NCBI RefSeq assembly: GCF_029626265.1
Contig: NZ_JARUBN010000001.1
Location: forward strand, 6,637,001-6,701,000
DNA from: Micromonospora sp. WMMD1102
GTDB taxonomy: Bacteria > Actinomycetota > Actinomycetes > Mycobacteriales > Micromonosporaceae
Direction: 5' to 3'
Length of the DNA stretch: 64,000 nt
Made by a program: the position numbers and the translations under genes. Positions 9,146 to 17,159 of the stretch are shown here, one piece after another (position 1 is the stretch's first letter; each line of letters begins with the position of its first letter). Below the pieces are notes generated by a model. It was not told where the DNA came from, ran no database searches, and worked only from the letters and a program-made list of their open reading frames with translations.

Positions 9146-10759
9146 TCAGGCGGTGGCGAGGAGCTGGTCGACCGGGGCGTACTCGTCGGTGAGCACGATC
9201 GCGTCGTCGACGAAGGCGTCGAGGTCGGCACCGGAGACGACGGTGACCGGTGCGTTCACCGAGGTGACCAGGCGTTCCTCCACCTCCTCCACCGGCAGTG
9301 GCCGGTCGGAGGCGAGGATCACGAAGTTGGCGCCCTGCGAGCCGGCCAGCGCGGCGGGCGGCGCGACGAGTGCGACGTGCGGGAACTCGGCCGCCACCGT
9401 GGCCACCTCGGAGCGGATGAAGCGCAGCGGCGGATGGTCGATGACGTTCTGCGCGTAGATGCCGCCGGGGCGGATCACCCGGCGCACCTCGGCGGCCATC
9501 TCCCGGGTGGCCAGGTGCCAGGGCACCACCAGGTGTCCGAAGGCGTCCCCGACCACCAGGTCGGCGCTGCCGGCGGCCCGCTCCCCGATCAGCATCCGGG
9601 CGTCGCCGACCCGGGCGCGCAGCTCCGGGCCGGTCCGCACGTCCAGCTCGCGGCGGCCCAGCTCGACGAGTTCGCCGTCGATCTCGTAGACCTCGTTCCG
9701 GGTGCCGGGCCGGGTCTCGGTCAGGTAGCGCGGCATGGTGAAGCCGCCGCCGCCGAGGTGCACCGCCTGGAGCGGCGCCCCGGCCGGGGCCATCACGTCG
9801 GCCACCGCCCCGATCCACTTGGTGTACTCGAACTCCAGGTGCCGCGGGTCGGCCAGGTCCACATAGGAGTGCCAGGCCGAGTTGAGCACCAGCAGCCGGC
9901 CGGTGGAATTGTCCGGATCCGGCTCGACCGAGGCGCAGTGGTACGCCGTCTCCACGTCGCACGGCGTCGGCGCGACCGCGCTGAGCGAGGCACCGACCAG
10001 CCCGAGTACGGCCGCGGCGGCGGTGACCCGGGACGGCTTCGGCAGCACCCCGGGGGCCTGCCGGCGCAGGTAGACAGCGAGGGCCAGGCCGGTCAGCCCG
10101 AGCAGGACCGCCAGGCCGAGGATGATCGCGGTACTCGGCAGGGCGGCGACCAGCACGAACCCGGTGCCCAGGGTGGCGGTGATCGCGCCGAGGGTGCCGA
10201 TGCTGGAGAGCCGCCCGACCACCTGGCCGGTCTGCCGCAGGTCACCCAGTTGCAGCTTCACCACCAGCGGGGTGATCGCGGCGAGCAGGGCAGCCGGCAG
10301 GAAGATCGCCAGCGCGGTGAGCAGCAGGATGCCGACGGCGGCTCCGCCGCGCAGCACCTCGCCGGCGTACCTGACGATCGGCAGGGTCAGCGCGGTGCAG
10401 ATGCCGGCCAGCACCAGGGCCGGGGCGAGCAGCCGGCGCGGGTCCCGGCGGTCGGCGAGCCAGCCACCGGTCCAGGCGCCGTACGCGATGGCGGCCAGCG
10501 CCACCCCGATCACCGAGCTGGTGACCTGGAGGGTGACCCCGACATACGGGCCGACCAGCCGCAGCGACGCCGTCTCCAGGACGAGTACGGCACCGCTGGC
10601 GACGAAGACCAGGGTGGCCGCGAGGCCGGGCGGCAGTGCCCGGGGCGCGGGGTGGGCCGCCCCGTCCGCGACGGCGGTGCGGTCATCGGCTGGACCGCTG
10701 CGGCCGTCCGCGTCCGCCAACCCAGGTGGTGAAGAGTCCATCGCAGCGATGGTACGCAC
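9146..10759 (-). CDS. Membrane-fused spermidine synthase-like protein (fused MFS/spermidine synthase)
   Basis: A 537-residue protein. Residues about 45-285 contain around eight membrane helices with MFS-like loops (WTGGWLADRRDPRR). The C-terminal 240 residues form a Rossmann methyltransferase-like fold of the polyamine synthase type, with AVHLGGGGFTMPRYL as the nucleotide-binding glycine loop and EVYEIDGELVELGRR as the acidic strand. Family members are widespread in actinobacteria, and true polyamine synthesis is unproven for most. The start is uncertain: GTG at 10759 or ATG at 10741, neither with a strong ribosome site. Confidence 0.88.
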   Translation of the reverse strand: MRTIAAMDSSPPGLADADGRSGPADDRTAVADGAAHPAPRALPPGLAATLVFVASGAVLVLETASLRLVGPYVGVTLQVTSSVIGVALAAIAYGAWTGGWLADRRDPRRLLAPALVLAGICTALTLPIVRYAGEVLRGGAAVGILLLTALAIFLPAALLAAITPLVVKLQLGDLRQTGQVVGRLSSIGTLGAITATLGTGFVLVAALPSTAIILGLAVLLGLTGLALAVYLRRQAPGVLPKPSRVTAAAAVLGLVGASLSAVAPTPCDVETAYHCASVEPDPDNSTGRLLVLNSAWHSYVDLADPRHLEFEYTKWIGAVADVMAPAGAPLQAVHLGGGGFTMPRYLTETRPGTRNEVYEIDGELVELGRRELDVRTGPELRARVGDARMLIGERAAGSADLVVGDAFGHLVVPWHLATREMAAEVRRVIRPGGIYAQNVIDHPPLRFIRSEVATVAAEFPHVALVAPPAALAGSQGANFVILASDRPLPVEEVEERLVTSVNAPVTVVSGADLDAFVDDAIVLTDEYAPVDQLLATA

Positions 10760-10777
10760 CCCACCGGCGGCTCCGGG

Positions 10778-11857
10778 CTACAACATCGACAGATGAACGT
10801 GGTTCGTGTGGTCCGAGGCCGGGTCGCCGTTGCCGTTGTACGCCCGCCACCCGTTTCCGGGCATCCAGATCTGCCGGTACCAGATCACGTAGAGCACCCC
10901 GAGCCGGCTGGCGTTCTTGACGTAGAACGCGGCGACGTTGTTGCCGTACGTCCGGTCGCCGCCGGTGGCGTCGACGTTCCGGAAGCCGCCGGCCGCGGCC
11001 GAGAAGTCGCAGGCGCGTCCCTTGGGGTGCTCGCCACCGCCGCCGCTGCGGTGGCAGGAGGTGTGCCGCTTGTAGCCGTTCGCCTTGGCCTGGTTGAGCG
11101 CGTGCAGGGTGCGCGGCGTGATGCACCCGCTGGTGGTCGGGTCGGCGATGGAGCAGGACTCCTTGGGCCAGGAGCCGTCGGAGTTGCGCGGGGCGGGCTT
11201 GGCCAGCGGCGAGTTGGCGCTGATCAGCCCGCCGGACGGGTTGCCGCCGACCGAGGCCAGGGCCCGTTCGGCGTCCTTCTTCTTCTTGGCGATGATCTCG
11301 ACCTGGCGCTGCTGCTCGCGGACCTCGGCGTCGATCGCGTTCTTCGCCCGGGTCGCCTGGTCCAGCGAGTCGGCCAGCTCACGGAGCTGCTTGTCGTCGC
11401 GCTGGGCGATCATCTCCAGCCCGGCGGCGCGTTCCAGGAACGACTGCGGTGAGGCGCTGTTCAGCAGGGCCGACACCGGGGTGAGCCGGCCGCGGCGGTA
11501 GGTCTCGGCGGCGATCACCCCGACCTCCCGGGTCAGCGTGGCGATCCGCGTCTCCAGCTGCTTGAGCTGCGTGCCGAGCTGGCTCTGCCGCTTCTTGGAG
11601 CTGTTCAGCTTGGCGGTCGCCTCGATGTGCCCCCGGGAGGCGGACTCCAGGGCGTCCCGGAGCTTCTTGGTGCCGCCCTCGTCACCAGGGGAGCTGGGTG
11701 CGGCGGAGGCCGGAGCGGCGGCGGTGGTGACCAGCAGCGCGGGGGCTCCGGCGAGGACCGCGGCGGCGACGAGCAGCGCGGTGAACCGGCCGGGACGGTG
11801 CAGCCGGGCAGTGAACCGGCCGGGACGGTGCAGCCGGGCGATGGCCGTTGTGCGCAC
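10778..11857 (-). CDS. Secreted coiled-coil protein with C-terminal cell-wall hydrolase-like domain
   Basis: The 359-residue product is exported. The signal peptide ends near AAAPASA, preceded by a basic region in which the decapeptide RLHRPGRFTA occurs twice. Residues about 70-215 form a long charged coiled coil (KKLRDALESASRGHIEATA through KKKKDAERALA), as in NlpC/P60-associated proteins. The C-terminal domain (from CSIADPTTSGCITPRT) carries CHRSGGGGEHPKGRACDF and DHTNHVHLSM, histidine/aspartate motifs of the actinobacterial domain often annotated as ARB-07466-type. A role in cell-wall remodelling is inferred. The start is GTG at 11857 with GGAAGGA upstream; a longer frame to 11932 lacks such a site. 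Confidence 0.9.
   Translation of the reverse strand: MRTTAIARLHRPGRFTARLHRPGRFTALLVAAAVLAGAPALLVTTAAAPASAAPSSPGDEGGTKKLRDALESASRGHIEATAKLNSSKKRQSQLGTQLKQLETRIATLTREVGVIAAETYRRGRLTPVSALLNSASPQSFLERAAGLEMIAQRDDKQLRELADSLDQATRAKNAIDAEVREQQRQVEIIAKKKKDAERALASVGGNPSGGLISANSPLAKPAPRNSDGSWPKESCSIADPTTSGCITPRTLHALNQAKANGYKRHTSCHRSGGGGEHPKGRACDFSAAAGGFRNVDATGGDRTYGNNVAAFYVKNASRLGVLYVIWYRQIWMPGNGWRAYNGNGDPASDHTNHVHLSML
11781..11840. repeat. Tandem 30-bp duplication in signal-peptide coding region
   Basis: Two adjacent 30-base units (11781-11810 and 11811-11840) are identical at 29 positions. They lie in frame inside the gene on the minus strand and duplicate ten residues of the basic n-region of the signal peptide. 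A recent slippage event is the simplest explanation. Confidence 0.95.
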
Positions 11858-12097
11858 GAAAGCCGTTCCTTCCGTAGGCCGCCGACCCCGAAGGGTCCAC
11901 ACTGACCACTCGGCGGCGGTCGCCACCGGCACCCTCTACGGCGCCACCTGGCGGAGACCGCCGGTCAGCCTACCGGAAGCCGGCCGCGCTGTCGGCCCGC
12001 GTACGGGCGCCGCAATATCACAGAAAAGTGGAAGATTGCGCGGTAAACCGACTTTTGCCGTGGTGTTTCGCCGGAGGGCGCACGGGTTCCGGGAGCC

Positions 12098-12143
12098 GCT
12101 CAGGAGGTGGCCAGCAGGGCGCTCAGGAGGTGGCCAGCAGGGC
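12098..12143. repeat. Perfect 23-bp tandem duplication at the 3' end of the inositol monophosphatase gene
   Basis: The unit GCTCAGGAGGTGGCCAGCAG plus GGC occurs twice back to back (12098-12120, 12121-12143). It contains the minus-strand stop codon, so the second copy repeats the last codons and the stop outside the gene. The protein is unaffected because translation ends in the first copy read. Confidence 0.95.
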
Positions 12144-12944
12144 GGCGTGCACGGTGTCCCAGACCGACCCGTTGACGGCGACCAGCAGCCCGGCCCGGCC
12201 GTCCGTCGGGTCGTACGGGCTGCCGTCGAGTCGCCGGACCACCCCGCCGGCCGCCTCGACCAGCAACGCTCCGGGGACGTGGTCCCAGGGCAGGGTGCGC
12301 CAGAAGATCGCGAACTGCTGCCGATTGTCCACAATATCGGCATATTCCTGGCCAGCACAGTGCTGCCCCGGAAGTACCGCACCGATCCGGTCCGCGCCGA
12401 CCGCCACCCGGCGCCGCAGCTCCTCGGGCAGGAAGCGGGTCGCCACCACCCCGCGCAGCGTCCCGGCGGCGAGCGGCTCGGCGGTCGTCCGCACCGGCTC
12501 CCCGTCCCGGTACGCCCCGTTCCCGGCCGTGGCCACCAGCAGGCGGTCCGCCATCGGGTCGAGGATCCAGGCCGCCTCGGTACGCCCGCCCCGGCGCAGC
12601 GCCGCCATCACCGCGAACGGCTGCCGGCCGGCGGCGAAGTTCGCCGTACCGTCCAGCGGGTCGACCAGCCACACCTCGGCCGGCCCGGCGAGCCGGTCGA
12701 GTACCGCCGGATCGTCGGCCACGCCCTCCTCGCCGACCACCTCGGACCCCGGCCGGAGCCGGCGCAGCTCGGCGGCGATCAGCTCCTCGGCCCGGCGGTC
12801 GGCCACCGTCACCACCTCGCCGGGGGCCTTCTCCGCGACGTCGGCAACGGTCAGGTGCCGGAACAGCGGCAGGATGGCGTCGGCGGCGGCCCGGCGCAGC
12901 AGCGCGCCGACCTCCTCGACGAGCCGCGCCTCGGGATCAGCCAC
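12123..12944 (-). CDS. Inositol monophosphatase family protein
   Basis: A 273-residue member of the Mg2+-dependent phosphatase family (inositol monophosphatase, fructose-1,6-bisphosphatase, PAP phosphatase). Metal-binding motifs are all present: VVGEEG near residue 70, DPLDGTANF near 95-103, and WDHVPGALL near 220. The substrate cannot be chosen from sequence alone; inositol phosphate or histidinol phosphate are common for the family. It starts at GTG 12944, overlapping the end of the response regulator gene by eight bases, and is the last gene of the signalling operon. Confidence 0.92.
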   Translation of the reverse strand: MADPEARLVEEVGALLRRAAADAILPLFRHLTVADVAEKAPGEVVTVADRRAEELIAAELRRLRPGSEVVGEEGVADDPAVLDRLAGPAEVWLVDPLDGTANFAAGRQPFAVMAALRRGGRTEAAWILDPMADRLLVATAGNGAYRDGEPVRTTAEPLAAGTLRGVVATRFLPEELRRRVAVGADRIGAVLPGQHCAGQEYADIVDNRQQFAIFWRTLPWDHVPGALLVEAAGGVVRRLDGSPYDPTDGRAGLLVAVNGSVWDTVHAALLATS

Positions 12945-13389
12945 GCGGCGGGAGCTTCACGACACTGACGAAGAACTCGTCGATCTGCCGGACCACCGCG
13001 ATGAAGCGCTCGAAGTCGACCGGCTTGGTCACGTACGCGTTCGCGTGCAGCTGGTAGCTGCGCAGGATGTCCTCGTCGGCCTGCGAGGTGGTCAGCACCA
13101 CCACCGGAATCCGGCAGAGCTGTTCGTCCCGCTTGATCTCGGCCAGCACCTCCCGGCCGTCCCGGCGGGGCAGGTTGAGGTCGAGCAGGATCAGGTCCGG
13201 CGGTACGGCGTCGGCGTACTCGCCCTCCCGGCGCAGGTACGCCAGGGCCGCCGCGCCGTCGGAGACCACGGTGAGCCGGTTGCGCAGCTTGTGCTCCTCG
13301 AACGCCTCCTGCGTCATCAGCACGTCACCCGGGTCGTCCTCGACCAGCAGCACCTCGATCGGGCTCTTGCCGTCCGCCGGTGCCGTCAT
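12937..13389 (-). CDS. Single-domain response regulator (Rcp1-like)
   Basis: A 150-residue stand-alone receiver domain with no output domain. The acidic pocket is VEDDPGD, the phospho-acceptor aspartate lies in [13 protein letters not shown], the switch threonine in VVLTTSQ and the lysine in YVTKPVDF. The insertion pattern ([15 protein letters not shown]) matches the Rcp1 type that partners with CHASE3 or phytochrome histidine kinases. The kinase is directly upstream in the same operon, separated by about 50 bases. Downstream signalling is probably by protein contact rather than DNA binding. Confidence 0.94.
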   Translation of the reverse strand: MTAPADGKSPIEVLLVEDDPGDVLMTQEAFEEHKLRNRLTVVSDGAAALAYLRREGEYADAVPPDLILLDLNLPRRDGREVLAEIKRDEQLCRIPVVVLTTSQADEDILRSYQLHANAYVTKPVDFERFIAVVRQIDEFFVSVVKLPPRG

Positions 13390-13440
13390 CGGCCCCTCCT
13401 CCTCGATCCGCCCAGCGCGCAGGCCGGATTCGCTAGTCCG

Positions 13441-15243
13441 TCAGACAGTGTGCTTCATGTCGCCGGCCGGCCGGGCCGACTTCCCCGGCGGTGTGGCGTC
13501 GGCCTCGTCCACGCCGGCCCCGTCCGCCGACCCGGTGCCCGCCGGCTCCGCGCCCGCCGACCCGGCGCCCGCCGAGTCGCCGCTCCCCGACTCGGCGGCC
13601 TGTGCCGGCACCGCCGGTGCGGTGGCCTCCACCGCATCGGCTTCCGCCGCGCCGGCCTCCGCGCCGCCGGCCTCGGCCGGTGCGGCGGACTCCCGCAGTT
13701 CCGGCGGCACCGGCAGGGTGAACCGGATCACCGTGCCCTCGGCCACCGCGCCGGGCTCCACCCAGACCCGGCCGCCGTGGTACTCGACGATCTTCTTCAC
13801 GATGGCCAGCCCGATGCCGGTACCCGGATAGGCGTCCTTGGCGTGCAGCCGCTGGAAGATCACGAAGATCTTGTCCGCGAACTCGGACTCGATGCCGATC
13901 CCGTTGTCCTGGCAGCTGATCTCCCACTCGTCGCCGACCAGCCGGGCCGAGACGTGCACCTTCGGCGGCACGTCCGGGCGGCGGAACTTGAGCGAGTTGC
14001 CGACCAGGTTCGCCAGCAGGTTGATCAGCAGCGTCTCCTCGCCCCGGATCACCGGCAGCTCCGACCAGGTGAGTTCGCCGCCGACGTACCGCCGGGTGTT
14101 CTCGGTCTGCGCGGCGACCTCGGTCATCACCGCGTTCAGGTCCACGTCGCCGAAGCCGCTGGTGATCCGGCCGATCCGGGAGAAGGCCAGCAGGTCGTTG
14201 ATCAGCCGCTGCATCCGCTGCGCCCCGTCCACCGCGAACGCGATGTACTGGTCGGCCCGCTCGTCGAGCTTGCCCGCGTACCGGCGTTGCAGCAGCTGGC
14301 AGAAGCTGGCGACCTTGCGCAGCGGCTCCTGGAGGTCGTGCGAGGCGACGTAGGCGAACTGCTCCAGGTCCCGGTTGGACCGGACCAGTTCCTCGGCCTG
14401 CTTCTCCAGCTGGCTGTTCACCCACTCGATGCGTTCCCGGGCCTGCCGCACCTCGGCCAGGTCGGCGGCGATCCGGCGGCGCATCCCGTCGACGTCGCCG
14501 GCCAGCGCGGCGAGTTCCGGCGGCCCGACCTGCTCGATCTCCCGCTGGTACGCCCCGCCGGCCACCTCCCGCACCTGGGCGGCCAGCGTGGTGACCGGAC
14601 CGATCACCAGCCGGTTCAGCGAGGTCAGCAGGGCCAGCCCGGCCAGCACCACCACGATCGCGGCCAGCACCAGCAGCAGCACCAGGGCGTTGCCGGTCCG
14701 CCGGGCGTTCTCCGCGACGCTGTTGCGCAGTTCGAGGATCGAACCCTGCAACGCCTCGACCTCGCCGCGCAGCTCGGTGAACCGGGCACCGGTCTGCGTG
14801 GTCAGGAACTCCTGGGCCGCCTCCGGGCCGCTGCCCGTGGTCAGCTCGATCGCCGGCTCGGCCACCACCGCCCGCCACTGCCGGGCGTGGTCGCGCACGG
14901 TGTACAGCTCGCGGCGGATCTCCGGCTGGTCGTCGAGGAGGGCGTCCATCGAGGCGATCAGCGCCGCCTCCCGCCGCACCCCCTCCCGGTACGGCGCCAG
15001 GTCGGCGTCGTTGGCGGTGACCGCGAAGCCGCGTACCCCGCCCTGCTGGTCCACCAGGGTGCTGAGCAGCGCCTGGCCGTCGGTGCGCAGCGGACCGGTC
15101 TTGTTGAGCAGGGTGTCCAGGTGTTGCCGGTTGTCGGTGGCGACCACGGCCGCACCGGCGGCCAGCAGGCCGAGCACCAGGCCGACGATCACGCAGAGCG
15201 CGGTGACCCGGCGGCGCAACGTCCACCTCGACGGTGTCCTCAC
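13441..15243 (-). CDS. CHASE3-HAMP sensor histidine kinase
   Basis: A 600-residue membrane kinase. The first helix is about residues 10-35; an extracellular four-helix CHASE3-type sensor runs to about 190; the second helix is VLLLVLAAIVVVLAGLALL. HAMP and coiled coil follow to about 290, then HisKA with SHDLQEPLRKV and a HATPase domain (NLVGNSLKFR, NGIGIESEFADKIF, GTGIGLAIVKKIV). The final ~85 residues are a low-complexity Ala/Gly/Glu tail, unusual for the class and without known function. The start overlaps the upstream PP2C gene by four bases. The Rcp1-like regulator downstream is the likely partner. Confidence 0.94.
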   Translation of the reverse strand: MRTPSRWTLRRRVTALCVIVGLVLGLLAAGAAVVATDNRQHLDTLLNKTGPLRTDGQALLSTLVDQQGGVRGFAVTANDADLAPYREGVRREAALIASMDALLDDQPEIRRELYTVRDHARQWRAVVAEPAIELTTGSGPEAAQEFLTTQTGARFTELRGEVEALQGSILELRNSVAENARRTGNALVLLLVLAAIVVVLAGLALLTSLNRLVIGPVTTLAAQVREVAGGAYQREIEQVGPPELAALAGDVDGMRRRIAADLAEVRQARERIEWVNSQLEKQAEELVRSNRDLEQFAYVASHDLQEPLRKVASFCQLLQRRYAGKLDERADQYIAFAVDGAQRMQRLINDLLAFSRIGRITSGFGDVDLNAVMTEVAAQTENTRRYVGGELTWSELPVIRGEETLLINLLANLVGNSLKFRRPDVPPKVHVSARLVGDEWEISCQDNGIGIESEFADKIFVIFQRLHAKDAYPGTGIGLAIVKKIVEYHGGRVWVEPGAVAEGTVIRFTLPVPPELRESAAPAEAGGAEAGAAEADAVEATAPAVPAQAAESGSGDSAGAGSAGAEPAGTGSADGAGVDEADATPPGKSARPAGDMKHTV

Positions 15244-16484
15244 CGCCCCTCCCCTCGGCTGACCAGCAGCATCGCCACGTCGTCGGCGAGCGGGCCGCCG
15301 TTGTACTCCTCGGCCCGCTCCACCAGCCAGCCGGGCAGCTCCGGCAGGCCCACCCCACCGGCCCGCGGATCGGCCACCAGCCGGCGCAGCCCTGGCACGT
15401 CAAGCCGGTCGTCGCCGTCGTCGATCCGGCCCTCGATCAGCCCATCGGTGTACATCAACAGTGACCAGTCCTCGGTGTCGAAACGCAGTTCGTGCGCGAC
15501 CGGCGGCCGGGGCTTCACGCCGAGCAGCAACCCGTACGGCGCCGGCACCGGCACCACCCGGCCGCCGGCCAGCAGCAGCGGCGGCGGGTGCCCGGCCAGC
15601 CGGACGGTGGCCCGGTTGCCGGCCAGGTCCAGCCGGACGGCGGCGACGGTGGCGAAGATCTCCCGGGCCGACCGCTCGCTCATCAGCACCTGCTCCAGCG
15701 CCGGCAGCACCTGGTCGTCGGGAACTCCCGCCAGCACCAGGGCCCGCCAGGCGACCCGGAGTTCGACGCCGAGCGCGGCCTCGTCCACGCCGTGCCCGCA
15801 GACGTCGCCGACGATCAGGTCGACCCGGTCCGGGCTGGTCTGCACCACGTCGTAGAAGTCGCCGCCGATCAGCGCCTCGTGCCGGCCGGGCCGGTAGAAG
15901 GGCTGCACCTGGAGCAGCTTCGTGTCGATCAACGGCTGGGGCAGCAGGCCGCGTTCCAGCCGGGCCGACTCGGCCTGGCGCAGCTCGACCTCGCGCAGCC
16001 GCCGGGTGTTCTCGTCGGCCCGCTTGCGCTCCACCGCGTAGCGCAGCGACCGGGCCAGCAACACCCCGTCGACCTGCCCCTTGACCAGGTAGTCCTGGGC
16101 GCCCTCGGCGACCGCGCCGATGCCGAGGTGCTCGTCGGAGCGGCCGGTGAGCACGCAGACGGCGGCACCGCTGGCCATGTCGAGCACCTGGCGGAGCCCG
16201 TCCAGGCCCTGCGCGTCCGGCAGACCGAGGTCGAGCAGTACGCAGTCGACGCCGGAGAGCTGCGCCCGCGCGGTGTTCAGGCTGTTCGCCACGAGCAGCT
16301 CGATGCCGTCGCCGGTCTCGGCGAGCAACTCGCCGACCAGGAAGGCGTCGGCGTCGTCGTCCTCGATCAGCAGCACCCGGAGCCGCTCCCGGGGCGGCAG
16401 CTTGGCGTGCCGGCCGAGCCCTCCGTGCGGGTACGAGGGCGCGGGTACGACGGACGACCCGGTCACCGGGCCGCCCCCCTCCAT
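15240..16484 (-). CDS. Receiver domain-PP2C (SpoIIE-type) protein phosphatase
   Basis: The 414-residue protein has an N-terminal receiver (VLLIEDDDADAFLV, phospho-acceptor in CVLLDLGLPDAQG, lysine in DYLVKGQVDG), a helical linker, and a C-terminal SpoIIE-type PP2C phosphatase (YRPGRHEALIGGDFYDVV, VGDVCGHGVDEAA, TDGLIEGR). Such proteins, like RsbU/RsbP, dephosphorylate anti-sigma-factor antagonists and set stress or developmental sigma factor activity. It heads the operon with the kinase and the Rcp1-like regulator. The start is ATG 16484 with GGAGG-like sequence upstream; GTG 16466 is a possible alternative. Confidence 0.92.
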   Translation of the reverse strand: MEGGGPVTGSSVVPAPSYPHGGLGRHAKLPPRERLRVLLIEDDDADAFLVGELLAETGDGIELLVANSLNTARAQLSGVDCVLLDLGLPDAQGLDGLRQVLDMASGAAVCVLTGRSDEHLGIGAVAEGAQDYLVKGQVDGVLLARSLRYAVERKRADENTRRLREVELRQAESARLERGLLPQPLIDTKLLQVQPFYRPGRHEALIGGDFYDVVQTSPDRVDLIVGDVCGHGVDEAALGVELRVAWRALVLAGVPDDQVLPALEQVLMSERSAREIFATVAAVRLDLAGNRATVRLAGHPPPLLLAGGRVVPVPAPYGLLLGVKPRPPVAHELRFDTEDWSLLMYTDGLIEGRIDDGDDRLDVPGLRRLVADPRAGGVGLPELPGWLVERAEEYNGGPLADDVAMLLVSRGEGR

Positions 16485-16670
16485 CCGGTCACGACGCCTC
16501 CTCGCTCCGTTCCCCGCCGCCACGGCCGCCCCGACCGGGCCGTCCGGTAACCGCGCCCCCCGCGTCTCGTCCGGCCCTTTCCGTACCGCGTCCGCCACGA
16601 CGATCCGCGCCGATCCTGTACCACCCAACGCTGCCACACAACACAGGTGGCGCCGACACGGCTCCCGGTG

Positions 16671-17033
16671 TCACCTCGGGGCTTCCGCCGGACCGGCCGG
16701 ATGCCGCAGGCGCACCTGTTCGGCCCGGTCCGCGATCACCTGGCCGAGCACCCCGTGCAGCCGGCCGCAGTCGAGGCAGTGCAGGTTCTCGTCCAGCCGC
16801 CGCCCGCCGCAACCCGCGCAGGCGCCCCGGTCGGCCGGGTCGCGGTAGCCGGCCAGTGCCTCGGTGAGGGCCCGGGCCAGGTGCGGGGTGAGCGGGATCG
16901 TCCCGGCCTCCCCGGCGCTCCGGACGTCGAGGACCCCGACGGGCGGGGCGTCCGGCTCCGGGTCGTAGGGCGCCACCCGGGCGACGAACTCACGCAGCGC
17001 GTCCGCCGGATCGGTCAGTCGGTACGTGGACAT
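16671..17033 (-). CDS. Small zinc-ribbon protein, function unknown
   Basis: A 120-residue protein without a family I can name. Its C-terminal half contains two CxxC pairs (CAGCGG and CLDCG, about 12 residues apart), a likely zinc ribbon. The N-terminal half is acidic and starts MSTYRLTDPADALREF. The ATG at 17033 is chosen because the longer upstream open frame lies antisense to the peptidase gene. It is divergent from the M28 peptidase, about 126 bases apart. Confidence 0.75.
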   Translation of the reverse strand: MSTYRLTDPADALREFVARVAPYDPEPDAPPVGVLDVRSAGEAGTIPLTPHLARALTEALAGYRDPADRGACAGCGGRRLDENLHCLDCGRLHGVLGQVIADRAEQVRLRHPAGPAEAPR

Positions 17034-17159
17034 GAGTATCACGCTATGCGACCGGCGGCCAGCAGGGTGACCCGGCCCGGCGCCAGTGGGGTGACCCCGG
17101 CTGGCCGGGTCCGGGCCGACCGCGATGATGGCAGTCGCTGCCGACCCCTGGAGGCACCC

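Noticed and set aside
11858..12097. Possible ydaO/c-di-AMP riboswitch before the secreted cell-wall protein
   Set aside because: Such riboswitches often precede this gene type, but the conserved GGGG-TGAA and related blocks were not found on the minus strand; only a weak hairpin near 12010-12040 is present.
12028..15855. Very long + strand open frame (over 1200 codons)
   Set aside because: It is antisense to the inositol monophosphatase, response regulator, histidine kinase and PP2C genes; its product is Arg/Ser/Pro-rich with no domain, an effect of high GC.
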